Assembly: GCA_958348565.1 (NCBI GenBank)
Contig: CATVZP010000114.1
Span: 1 to 5,206 of the forward strand
Direction of reading: 5' to 3'
Origin: an uncultured Collinsella sp.
Lineage (GTDB): Bacteria > Actinomycetota > Coriobacteriia > Coriobacteriales > Coriobacteriaceae
Length of the DNA: 5,206 bases
In this document: piece by piece, positions 1-5,185 of the stretch
Layout of the letters: every line of letters starts with the position of its first letter
Position numbering within the stretch: the stretch's first letter is position 1
Position numbers and translations under genes: made by a program
The notes under the pieces: generated by a model
Database searches by the model: none
Seen by the model: only the letters and a program-made list of their open reading frames with translations
Told to the model about the DNA's origin: nothing

Positions 1-1
1 C

Positions 2-28
2 TTGAAAAATGTATATAACGACTATAAC
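2..28 (+). promoter_or_regulatory. Possible promoter with a TATAACG direct repeat, upstream of the EamA gene
   Basis: A TTGAAA hexamer at 2-7 resembles a -35 box. TATAAC at 23-28 resembles a -10 box, with a rather short 15-base spacer. TATAACG occurs twice, at 14-20 and 23-29, giving a 9-bp direct repeat that may instead be a regulator site. Transcription from this -10 would begin near 34-36, leaving a leader of about 35 bases before the preferred TTG start. The window begins here, so elements further upstream cannot be seen. This is an inference from consensus likeness only. Confidence 0.35.
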
Positions 29-57
29 GTAGTGTGAAACATATTGGAAACAATACC

Positions 58-64
58 GAGGAGG
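58..64 (+). promoter_or_regulatory. Ribosome binding site deciding the EamA start
   Basis: GAGGAGG lies five bases before the TTG at 70-72 and is a strong match to the anti-Shine-Dalgarno sequence. The other in-frame candidate, GTG at 34, has no purine-rich box in front of it. This site is the reason for choosing TTG 70 as the start. Confidence 0.7.
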
Positions 65-69
65 CTGCG

Positions 70-1152
70 TTGAAGAAAAGCAATCTGGGCTATGTGCTGG
101 TGCTGATCGCCGCGCTTATGTGGGGCAGCATCGGAATCTTTGTAAACGGCATTGCGGCCATGGGCGTTTCGTCTCAGAGCATGGCGGCCTTTCGCTTGTT
201 GGTCGGAGCGCTTATCTTGGCGCCGGTCCTGATGTTTATGAGCTGCCGTCCGGGTGAGGGGTCTACCGTGGCTCAGGGTCCCCTGACGCTATTCAAGGCA
301 AGCCCCAAAGAGCTCGTCCCCTGCGCGCTGGTCGGTATCGTCGGTTTAGCCGCCGCCAACACCTGCTATTACGAGTGCATGCGCGAGGTGGGTATGTCTA
401 CGGCCTCGGTGCTGCTCTACACCTCGCCGGTGTTTGGCGTCATGCTCGGCCGCGTGCTTTATCGCGAGGACGTGACCCCCAACAAGCTCGTTGCCATTGT
501 CTTTAACATCGTTGGCTGCGTGCTTGCGGTGACCAATGGCGACCTTTCCGGTTTTCATTTTTCGGTTTGGGGCGTCACGTCGGGCGTGATTGCAGGCCTT
601 TGTGGTGCGTCGCTCGCGGTGTTTAGCCGGATAGCAACCAAGACGGTCCACCCGCTGGCTGTCACGTTTTGTGGCTTTGTTTTTGGCGGTGCGGTTATGG
701 CGGCTATCGCGGCTCCGTGGCCGGATGTCGCCGCGGCAATGTCGCCACAGCTGCTGCTGCTGTTCCTTGGCTTTGGACTCATCCCCACAGCCGTGGCTTA
801 CATCTTATATATGCAGGGTCTGTCCATGGGGCTCGAGACATCGAAAGTTCCCGTCGTAATGTCTTTCGAGACGGTCGTCACCGTACTGGTGGGCATTGGT
901 GTCTATGCCGAGCCCGCCGGCGTGATCAAAGTCCTGGGCATCGTGCTGGTGCTCGCGTCCATCCTGATTATGAACACCGACTTCTCCAAGCTGCGCAACA
1001 GTGTGTTTGTCGGTCATGTTGTTGAGAGCATGACCTTTAAGCCCAACGCGTGGTGGACCGAAAAATCTCAGGACATGGATCTGTTCCGCGAGCGCACGGG
1101 CATTGCGCTGGAGCCCACCGTGCAGGAAAGCCCCTGGTACTTCGTGCGATAA
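70..1152 (+). CDS. EamA/DMT-family inner-membrane metabolite transporter with a C-terminal tail
   Basis: This is a drug/metabolite transporter superfamily protein of 360 residues, expected to move a small metabolite such as an amino acid or nucleotide precursor across the cytoplasmic membrane. Two EamA repeats are visible, at about residues 8-153 and 168-302, with roughly ten hydrophobic helices. Family-like landmarks are ALMWGSIGIF near the N-terminus, the helix pair around LLYTSPVFGVMLGR (about 115-128) followed by REDVT, and IPTAVAYILYMQGL (238-251) followed by VPVVMSFETVVTVL. The first repeat carries a longer-than-usual loop at about 58-82. A mostly polar tail of about 58 residues (303-360, rich in W, E and R) follows the last helix, where most family members stop. 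The TTG start is preferred because GAGGAGG lies just before it and the protein then begins MKKSNLGYVLVLIAAL, a typical EamA N-terminus; GTG at 34 would add 12 polar residues. Codon use is less C/G-biased than in the downstream genes. The substrate cannot be predicted. Confidence 0.88.
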   Translation: MKKSNLGYVLVLIAALMWGSIGIFVNGIAAMGVSSQSMAAFRLLVGALILAPVLMFMSCRPGEGSTVAQGPLTLFKASPKELVPCALVGIVGLAAANTCYYECMREVGMSTASVLLYTSPVFGVMLGRVLYREDVTPNKLVAIVFNIVGCVLAVTNGDLSGFHFSVWGVTSGVIAGLCGASLAVFSRIATKTVHPLAVTFCGFVFGGAVMAAIAAPWPDVAAAMSPQLLLLFLGFGLIPTAVAYILYMQGLSMGLETSKVPVVMSFETVVTVLVGIGVYAEPAGVIKVLGIVLVLASILIMNTDFSKLRNSVFVGHVVESMTFKPNAWWTEKSQDMDLFRERTGIALEPTVQESPWYFVR

Positions 1153-1230
1153 GGGATTGCGCGCAGGGTCTGACCTGGGGTTATCCAGCTAGCGCCGGCC
1201 TACCTAGCCAAACGTTTCGAGTACGTTAAA

Positions 1231-1264
1231 CCCGTCAACGGTCGATTTTCACCCGCGAACGGTC
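1231..1264 (+). repeat. Tandem 13-bp direct repeat, candidate operator
   Basis: CCCGTCAACGGTC (1231-1243) and CCCGCGAACGGTC (1252-1264) match at 11 of 13 bases. Their starts are 21 bases apart, about two helical turns, so a protein could bind both copies on the same face of the DNA. They sit just upstream of TATACT (1267-1272) and about 70-100 bases before the EIIAB start, a suitable place for an activator or repressor. The regulator is not encoded in the window. Confidence 0.45.
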
Positions 1265-1281
1265 TTTATACTAATTAGCAA

Positions 1282-1318
1282 TATAAGCAACGTATAAGAC
1301 GTTATAATGACCATAACG
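1282..1318 (+). promoter_or_regulatory. Phased TATAA boxes with a CGTTAT/ATAACG inverted repeat; candidate -10 and operator
   Basis: TATAA occurs at 1282-1286, 1293-1297 and 1303-1307, and CATAA at 1312-1316, with spacings of 11, 10 and 9 bases. The box at 1303-1308 is a perfect TATAAT and could be a -10 element with a start near 1315, giving a very short leader before the AAGGAGGAGG box. CGTTAT at 1300-1305 and ATAACG at 1313-1318 form a perfect 6-bp inverted repeat with a 7-base gap, which would overlap such a promoter and suit a repressor. Promoter and operator readings are both inference. Confidence 0.45.
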
Positions 1319-1334
1319 AAAAGGAGGAGGCAAG

Positions 1335-2258
1335 ATGAATCAGATCATTCTCGCATCTCATGGCGGCCTGGCCGCAGGCGCCAAAGACACGCTCGAGATG
1401 GTTCTCGGCGACGTGTCGAACGTCCACGTCGTGTCGCTTGCTCGCGACGACAAGGAGCCCATCACCAATAAGGTTGAGGCTATGATCGCCACGTTCAACG
1501 CGGACGACACCGTCTATGTGTTGACCGATATGCTCGGCAGCTCGGTCAACAACAGCATGGTCGAGCTTTCCAAGAACGGCACGAAGTTCACGGTTGTCAG
1601 CGGTTTCAATATTCCGCTGGCGCTGACGCTCGCTATGAGCCCCGCCCCCATCAAGGGTGCCGAGCTCGCGGCCCTCATCAACGAGGCCCGCACCGGTCTG
1701 ACCAACCCCAATGCACCGGTCGAGGCTGCCGCGGCTCCCGCCAAGAAGGCCAAGGCGTCCCGTCACAGCTCCGGTCCCGCCAAGATCGTCCTCGCACGTC
1801 TTGACTACCGTCTGCTGCACGGCCAGGTCGTCTTTACCTGGACCACCAAGGTTCAGGCCGAGCGCATCATCGTCGTCGACAACGCTGCCGCCAACGATGA
1901 CATCAAGAAGGGCGCTCTTAAGCTGGCCAAGCCCCAGGGCGTGCGCCTGAACGTCTTCACCGTCGAGCGTGCCCTCGCCAAGATGGACAAGCTCAACACC
2001 CTCGGCGAGCGCGTCATGTTTGTCTTTGGCAACACTGCCGAGATGCTGCAGTTCTGCCAGGGCTACAAGCTCGACGCCATCAACCTGGGCGCCACCGCCA
2101 ACCACGACGGTGCCGATCAGATTGGCGGCAAGGACAGCTCCGTCTTCTTCGACGCCACCCAGAAGGCCGACGTCAACCAGCTGCTCGACATGGGCATCAA
2201 GCTCTACGTCCAGCAGACCCCTACGTATCAGAGCGTCGACATCGACGCCAAGCTGTAA
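1335..2258 (+). CDS. PTS mannose-family fused EIIA-EIIB component
   Basis: This is a cytoplasmic phosphotransfer protein of 307 residues with the E. coli ManX architecture (about 323 residues). It passes phosphate from HPr to the incoming sugar. The EIIA domain spans about residues 1-122; the SHGGLAAG motif gives the likely phospho-histidine H9, and TDMLGSS (64-70) supplies the usual acidic residue D65. An Ala/Lys/Pro-rich linker follows at about 125-148. The EIIB domain runs from about 149 to 307 and carries RLDYRLLHGQVVFTW with phospho-histidine H162. The ATG is preceded by AAGGAGGAGG (1321-1330). This is the first gene of the operon, ending 36 bases before EIIC. Codons are strongly C/G-ended, suggesting high expression. 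The Gfr system of Salmonella, which imports glucoselysine and fructoselysine, uses separate A and B subunits, so the fused form here is a difference. Substrate is inferred only from the downstream deglycase. Confidence 0.93.
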   Translation: MNQIILASHGGLAAGAKDTLEMVLGDVSNVHVVSLARDDKEPITNKVEAMIATFNADDTVYVLTDMLGSSVNNSMVELSKNGTKFTVVSGFNIPLALTLAMSPAPIKGAELAALINEARTGLTNPNAPVEAAAAPAKKAKASRHSSGPAKIVLARLDYRLLHGQVVFTWTTKVQAERIIVVDNAAANDDIKKGALKLAKPQGVRLNVFTVERALAKMDKLNTLGERVMFVFGNTAEMLQFCQGYKLDAINLGATANHDGADQIGGKDSSVFFDATQKADVNQLLDMGIKLYVQQTPTYQSVDIDAKL

Positions 2259-2263
2259 TCAAC

Positions 2264-2277
2264 CAGGCTTTTGCCTG
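2264..2277 (+). other. Small hairpin between EIIAB and EIIC
   Basis: CAGGC (2264-2268), a TTTT loop and GCCTG (2273-2277) form a perfect 5-bp stem immediately before the EIIC ribosome binding site AAAGGAG (2282-2288, six bases from the ATG). It has no T-run after it and is too short for a terminator. It might affect translation or mRNA stability, but it may also have no function. Confidence 0.35.
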
Positions 2278-2294
2278 ACTGAAAGGAGAAGGGT

Positions 2295-3089
2295 ATGAAT
2301 ACGTTCATCAGTGCGGTGCTCGTCGGCCTCGTCGGCGTGTTCTGCATGTGGGACTCCCGCCTGCTCGGTCGTCTTAACTTCGAGCAGCCCCTCGTTGGCG
2401 CTACGCTCGTCGGTCTGCTGCTGGGCGATGTGCCCACCGGCCTTGCCGTCGGTGCCGCCGTCGAGCTCGTGTCCATGGGCCTGGTGCAGGTCGGCGCCGC
2501 CGTTCCGCCCGATATGGTCCTGGGCGGCATCGTGGCCGCTGCCTTTGCGTGCCTGACCGATGCTTCCGCCGAGACCGCCATGACGATCGCCATCCCGGTC
2601 GCCGTCCTGGGTCAGCTCCTCGGCATCGTGTTCCGTTCCATCATCGCCGCCCTCACCCATGTGGCAGATAGCGCGATCGATAACGGAAAGTTCAAGACCG
2701 CCTACCGTATGCACATCTGCGCCGGCTCCGGTCTGTACGCCATCATGTACTTCCTGCCGATCTTCCTCGCCGTCTTTGTTGGCACCGACCTGGTTCAGGC
2801 CATCGTCAACATGGTTCCCGAGTGGCTGTCCACTGGTCTTAACGTTTCGACCAAGATCATGACCGCCTACGGCTTGGCCCTGCTGCTCACCATGATGATC
2901 AAGAAGGGTATGACTCCGTTCCTGTTCATCGGTTTCCTGCTCGCCGCTTACCTCAACCTGTCCGTCATCGCGGTCGCTCTGATCGGTGTGTGCCTGGCTG
3001 TCGTCTTCATGGGCTTCAAGTTCAACGGTTCCCATGCAGCCGCCGGTGTCGATTCCGACTACGATCCGCTCGAAGACGACGAAGACTAA
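2295..3089 (+). CDS. PTS mannose-family EIIC membrane component
   Basis: This is the integral membrane subunit (264 residues, close to E. coli ManY) that with EIID forms the sugar channel. Hydrophobic segments cover most of the protein, roughly 3-19, 33-53, 74-90, 94-116, 142-163, 190-203, 207-222 and 223-241. The family signature region is at 40-62, with GLLLGDVPTG followed by AVELVSMG, matching the LGD-x-x-TG plus acidic pattern of ManY-type proteins. The start has AAAGGAG six bases upstream. The protein ends in an acidic cytoplasmic tail, with D or E at most of the last dozen positions (253-264). The stop overlaps the start of the EIID ribosome binding site and only 13 bases separate the two genes, so translation is probably coupled. 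Substrate specificity cannot be read from the sequence. Confidence 0.93.
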   Translation: MNTFISAVLVGLVGVFCMWDSRLLGRLNFEQPLVGATLVGLLLGDVPTGLAVGAAVELVSMGLVQVGAAVPPDMVLGGIVAAAFACLTDASAETAMTIAIPVAVLGQLLGIVFRSIIAALTHVADSAIDNGKFKTAYRMHICAGSGLYAIMYFLPIFLAVFVGTDLVQAIVNMVPEWLSTGLNVSTKIMTAYGLALLLTMMIKKGMTPFLFIGFLLAAYLNLSVIAVALIGVCLAVVFMGFKFNGSHAAAGVDSDYDPLEDDED

Positions 3090-3094
3090 GGAGG
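3088..3094 (+). promoter_or_regulatory. EIID ribosome binding site
   Basis: AAGGAGG begins inside the EIIC stop codon and lies eight bases before ATG 3103. It fixes the EIID start at 3103. An open frame extends upstream to 2986, but that part overlaps EIIC and reads as an arbitrary Ser/Thr-rich stretch. Confidence 0.8.
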
Positions 3095-3102
3095 AACACA
3101 CT

Positions 3103-3936
3103 ATGGCAACCGCAACCAAGGACGTGTCCCTGAACAAGAAGGTCAGCCAGTTCTTCTGGCGCTCCTGGGCCATCCAGGCCTCTTGGAACTACGAGCGTCA
3201 GATGAACATGGGCTTCCTCTACGGTATGGTTCCCACGCTCGATCGCCTCTATCCGGACGAGTCCGACCCCAAGCAGCTTGCTGCTAAGAAAGAGGCTTAC
3301 CACCGTCACATGGCGTTCTACAACTGCACCCCGCAGACGAGCGCTTTCATCCTGGGCCTCTCCGCCTCCATGGAGGAGGAGTACGCCAAGGATCCCGAGA
3401 ACTTCGATCCCGATTCGATCAACGCGGTCAAGACCTCCCTCATGGGTCCGCTTTCCGGCATCGGTGACTCCTTCTTCCAGGGCACCATCCGCGTTATCGC
3501 CTTTGGTCTGGGCGTTCAGCTGGCTCAGCAGGGCTCCATCATGGGCCCGATCTTGGCCCTTCTCATCTCCATCGTCCCCTCCGTGCTGATTACTTGGTTC
3601 GCAGCCAAGATGGGCTATCAGGGCGGCCACGAGTACCTGAGCAAGCTTCAGGGCGGCGACCTCATGGAGAAGCTCATGTATGTCTGCGGCATCGTGGGTC
3701 TTATGTCCGTGGGCGGCATGATCGCCACGCTGATCGGCGCCACCACCCCGCTGCAGTTCGCTGACGGCACCGTCGTTATCCAGGACATCCTGGATGGCAT
3801 GATGCCCCAGATGATCTCCCTTGGCCTCACCGGCCTTATGTACTGGCTCATCAAGAAGAACGTCAACACCGGTTGGCTTCTCGTGATCGCCATCGTGGGC
3901 GGCATCGCCCTCTCCGCGGTCGGCATCCTGGCTTAG
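3103..3936 (+). CDS. PTS mannose-family EIID membrane component
   Basis: This is the second membrane subunit of the permease, 277 residues, close to the ManZ family length. The N-terminal block has the typical FFWRSWAIQASWNYERQ (17-33) followed by GFLYGMVPTL (37-46). HMAFYNCTP (69-77) is another family landmark, as is the conserved loop MGPLSGIGDSFFQGT (114-128). Hydrophobic segments follow at about 129-143, 146-167, 192-213, 236-250 and 256-276. The protein ends in a short hydrophobic helix with no long tail. It is needed together with EIIC for uptake and phosphorylation of the substrate. It starts 13 bases after EIIC, and its stop codon TAG lies inside an 18-bp perfect palindrome. Codon use matches EIIAB and EIIC. 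Confidence 0.93.
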   Translation: MATATKDVSLNKKVSQFFWRSWAIQASWNYERQMNMGFLYGMVPTLDRLYPDESDPKQLAAKKEAYHRHMAFYNCTPQTSAFILGLSASMEEEYAKDPENFDPDSINAVKTSLMGPLSGIGDSFFQGTIRVIAFGLGVQLAQQGSIMGPILALLISIVPSVLITWFAAKMGYQGGHEYLSKLQGGDLMEKLMYVCGIVGLMSVGGMIATLIGATTPLQFADGTVVIQDILDGMMPQMISLGLTGLMYWLIKKNVNTGWLLVIAIVGGIALSAVGILA

Positions 3937-3948
3937 TCGCGACTAAGC
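3931..3948. repeat. 18-bp perfect palindrome over the EIID stop codon
   Basis: GCTTAGTCGCGACTAAGC is identical to its reverse complement. As RNA it gives a 7-bp stem with a CGCG loop, and the EIID stop TAG (3934-3936) sits in the left arm. It could be a stability hairpin, a protein-binding site or part of the spacer's tandem hairpin series. Function unknown. Confidence 0.6.
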
Positions 3949-3970
3949 GCCTAACCGCTTTCCCCCGGGG

Positions 3971-4001
3971 GCCTGCCTGGCATCCCATACCCCAGGCAGG
4001 C
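3971..4001 (+). other. Strong intercistronic hairpin lacking a T-run
   Basis: GCCTGCCTGG (3971-3980) pairs perfectly with CCAGGCAGGC (3992-4001) around an 11-base loop, and two G-U pairs could extend the base. The following bases, TTCCATCCC, contain no run of T, so this is a poor intrinsic terminator. It more plausibly reduces read-through partly, or protects the PTS mRNA from 3' exonucleases so that PTS and deglycase levels differ. The palindrome CCCCCGGGGG (3962-3971) abuts it and could compete for pairing. Confidence 0.6.
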
Positions 4002-4014
4002 TTCCATCCCTAAA

Positions 4015-4045
4015 ATGCGACAATGGGACAGTCCCTTTGTCGCAT
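4015..4045. repeat. 31-nt near-perfect palindrome, REP-like element
   Basis: ATGCGACAA (4015-4023) pairs with TTGTCGCAT (4037-4045), and GGGAC (4025-4029) mirrors GTCCC (4031-4035) about a central A at 4030. The only mismatch is T4024 against T4036. The design resembles short REP-type palindromes built around a GGGAC/GTCCC core that are dispersed in some bacterial genomes and mobilised by Y1 (RAYT) transposases. That link is an inference, as only one copy is present in the window. Confidence 0.5.
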
Positions 4046-4052
4046 CCTCAAC

Positions 4053-4070
4053 GGGCCGGCGACTCGGCCC
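4053..4070 (+). other. GC-rich hairpin in the EIID-deglycase spacer
   Basis: GGGCCG (4053-4058) and CGGCCC (4065-4070) form a perfect 6-bp stem with a 6-base loop. A weaker stem follows downstream, GCGCC (4091-4095) with GGCGC (4105-4109). Together with the three palindromes before them they make most of the spacer foldable. No separate promoter for the deglycase is evident in this GC-rich stretch. Confidence 0.4.
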
Positions 4071-4135
4071 AAACCACGGTAACCCTGCGAGCGCCCGGCA
4101 ATGTGGCGCCGCAAAAATCGAAAGGAATGTGTCAG

Positions 4136-5119
4136 ATGTACGAGATCGACCTTAACCTCCCTAAGCAGATCGTCGCTGACGTCCTGTCCAACCACGAGAT
4201 CCACAGCGTCGCTTTCGTCGGCTGCGGTGCCTCCATGTCCGACCTGTACCCCGCCAAGTACTTCCTGGCCAACAACACGGACAAGCTGAACGTTCAGATC
4301 TTCACCGCTAACGAGTTCAACTACGACACGCCCTCCTGGGTCAACGAGCACACCTTCGTGATCACCTGCTCCCTCGGTGGCTCCACGCCCGAGACCGTCG
4401 AGGCCAACAAGACCGCCAAGAAGCACAACTGCCCGGTCGTCTCCCTCACCAACAAGGCTGGCTCCGCTCTGACCGTCGACGCCGACCACGTTATCGTTCA
4501 CGGCTTCCACGCCAACTACGCTGCCAAGTGCGAGAAGCCCGGCTACGCCATCGCTCTTGCTCTCGAGATCCTTCAGCAGACCGAGGGCTATGACCACTAT
4601 GAGGACATGATCACCGGCCTCACCAACGTCTTCGAGCTCTGCGAGAACGCCGCTCAGCACTGCAAGAAGCTCGCCAAGAAGTTCGCCGAGGACTTCAAGG
4701 ACGACAAGATGATCTACTTCATGGCTTCCGGTGCCTCCGAGAAGATGGCTTATTCTAACGCCGCCTTCCTGTTCACCGAGATGCAGTGGATCGACGCCGC
4801 CGCCTACAACACCGGCGAGTACTTCCACGGCCCGTTCGAGGTTTCCACCGAGGGTAAGCCCTACGTCTTCCTCATGTCCGATGGCGCCACCCGTCCGATG
4901 GACGCCCGCGCCCTCACCTTCCTTGAGCGCATGGGCGCCAAGGTCGCTCTGATCGACTCCAAGGACTACGGCCTGGCTGACGCTGTGCCCGCGAGTGTCG
5001 TCACCTACTTCAACCCGCTGCTGCACCTCGCCGTTATGCGCGAGTACGGCAACCAGATCGCCGAGGCCCGTCAGCACCCGCTGACCATGCGTCGCTACAT
5101 GTGGAAGCTTTCCTACTAA
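4136..5119 (+). CDS. SIS-domain phospho-Amadori deglycase (FraB/FrlB-like)
   Basis: This is a cytoplasmic enzyme of 327 residues with two sugar-isomerase (SIS) domains, about 8-150 and 180-310. It probably splits a 6-phosphorylated fructose-amino acid into a hexose 6-phosphate and a free amino acid. Motifs include VGCGASMSDLYPAK (28-41), SLGGSTPETV (79-88), the TEMQWI segment with E215 (214-219), GEYFHGPFEV with H231 (227-236), and a C-terminus EARQHPLTMRRYMWKLSY. E215 and H231 are 16 residues apart, the spacing of the catalytic Glu/His pair known in Salmonella FraB (E214, H230) and FrlB (E224, H240). From memory the C-terminal block and QQTEGY (147-152) are closer to FraB than to FrlB. ATG 4136 is chosen because AAAGGA (4121-4126) lies nine bases upstream; ATG 4127 directly abuts that box. 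It follows the PTS genes after 199 bases and ends before a strong terminator. The exact amino-acid moiety is undecided, and another SIS sugar-phosphate isomerase remains possible. Confidence 0.87.
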   Translation: MYEIDLNLPKQIVADVLSNHEIHSVAFVGCGASMSDLYPAKYFLANNTDKLNVQIFTANEFNYDTPSWVNEHTFVITCSLGGSTPETVEANKTAKKHNCPVVSLTNKAGSALTVDADHVIVHGFHANYAAKCEKPGYAIALALEILQQTEGYDHYEDMITGLTNVFELCENAAQHCKKLAKKFAEDFKDDKMIYFMASGASEKMAYSNAAFLFTEMQWIDAAAYNTGEYFHGPFEVSTEGKPYVFLMSDGATRPMDARALTFLERMGAKVALIDSKDYGLADAVPASVVTYFNPLLHLAVMREYGNQIAEARQHPLTMRRYMWKLSY

Positions 5120-5150
5120 TCACAAGTAAGTAGACCTTACGGGTTGATTG

Positions 5151-5185
5151 AGAGGGGATGGGGTTTGCGCCCCGTCCCCTTTTTT
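5151..5185 (+). terminator. Rho-independent terminator of the operon
   Basis: GGGGATGGGG (5154-5163) pairs with CCCCGTCCCC (5170-5179) through ten pairs including one T-G wobble, around the loop TTTGCG. Six T residues follow (5180-5185). The A-rich left flank can pair with the T-run, as in many intrinsic terminators. It lies 31 bases after the deglycase stop and closes the operon. A small stem GTAAG/CTTAC (5126-5130 with 5136-5140) precedes it. Confidence 0.92.

Larger units (their letters stand above)
1153..1334 (+). promoter_or_regulatory. Leader and control region of the PTS-deglycase operon
   Basis: This 182-base spacer holds no convincing gene and no convincing terminator for the EamA gene; the weak stem GCTAG/CTAGC (1188-1192 with 1204-1208) has no T-run after it. 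Its second half is much more AT-rich than the surroundings. It contains a tandem 13-bp repeat at 1231-1264, a possible -10 box TATACT at 1267-1272, and a series of TATAA-like boxes from 1282 to 1316. No good -35 TTGACA box is seen, and I found no sigma-54 -24/-12 element (GG and GC dinucleotides in their usual spacing). The operon promoter should lie here, but its exact position is uncertain. Confidence 0.6.

Noticed and set aside
1153..1210. Possible terminator after the EamA gene
   Set aside because: Only short imperfect stems (1164-1177, 1188-1208) occur and no T-run follows, so termination here is unsupported.
1153..1334. Sigma-54 promoter expected for a LevR/GfrR-type PTS operon
   Set aside because: No TGGCAC-N5-TTGC-like element is visible, and actinobacteria generally lack sigma-54.
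1302..2105. Long antisense open frame of 267 codons opposite EIIAB
   Set aside because: It mirrors the EIIAB codons. Sense genes that avoid TTA, CTA and TCA leave few stops on the other strand. The translation has no recognisable domain, and EIIAB is clearly real.
2986..3102. 39-codon upstream extension of EIID
   Set aside because: It overlaps EIIC out of frame, is Ser/Thr-rich without family likeness, and the ribosome binding site at 3088-3094 points to ATG 3103.
2259..3173. Antisense open frame of 304 codons opposite EIIC and the start of EIID
   Set aside because: Its product is a low-complexity His/Asp/Gly-rich sequence opposite a well-supported membrane gene; it is a codon-bias shadow.
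3962..3971. CCCCCGGGGG palindrome as a separate feature
   Set aside because: It is short and overlaps the stronger 3971-4001 stem, so it is mentioned only as a possible competing pairing.
4037..4135. 33-codon upstream extension of the deglycase starting at TTG 4037
   Set aside because: The TTG lies inside the right arm of the 31-nt palindrome and lacks a ribosome binding site, whereas AAAGGA is well placed for ATG 4136.
4010..5077. Antisense open frame of 355 codons opposite the deglycase
   Set aside because: The translation is a Val/Gly/Leu-rich repeat-like string with no family motif. The sense strand carries clear SIS motifs and a catalytic pair.
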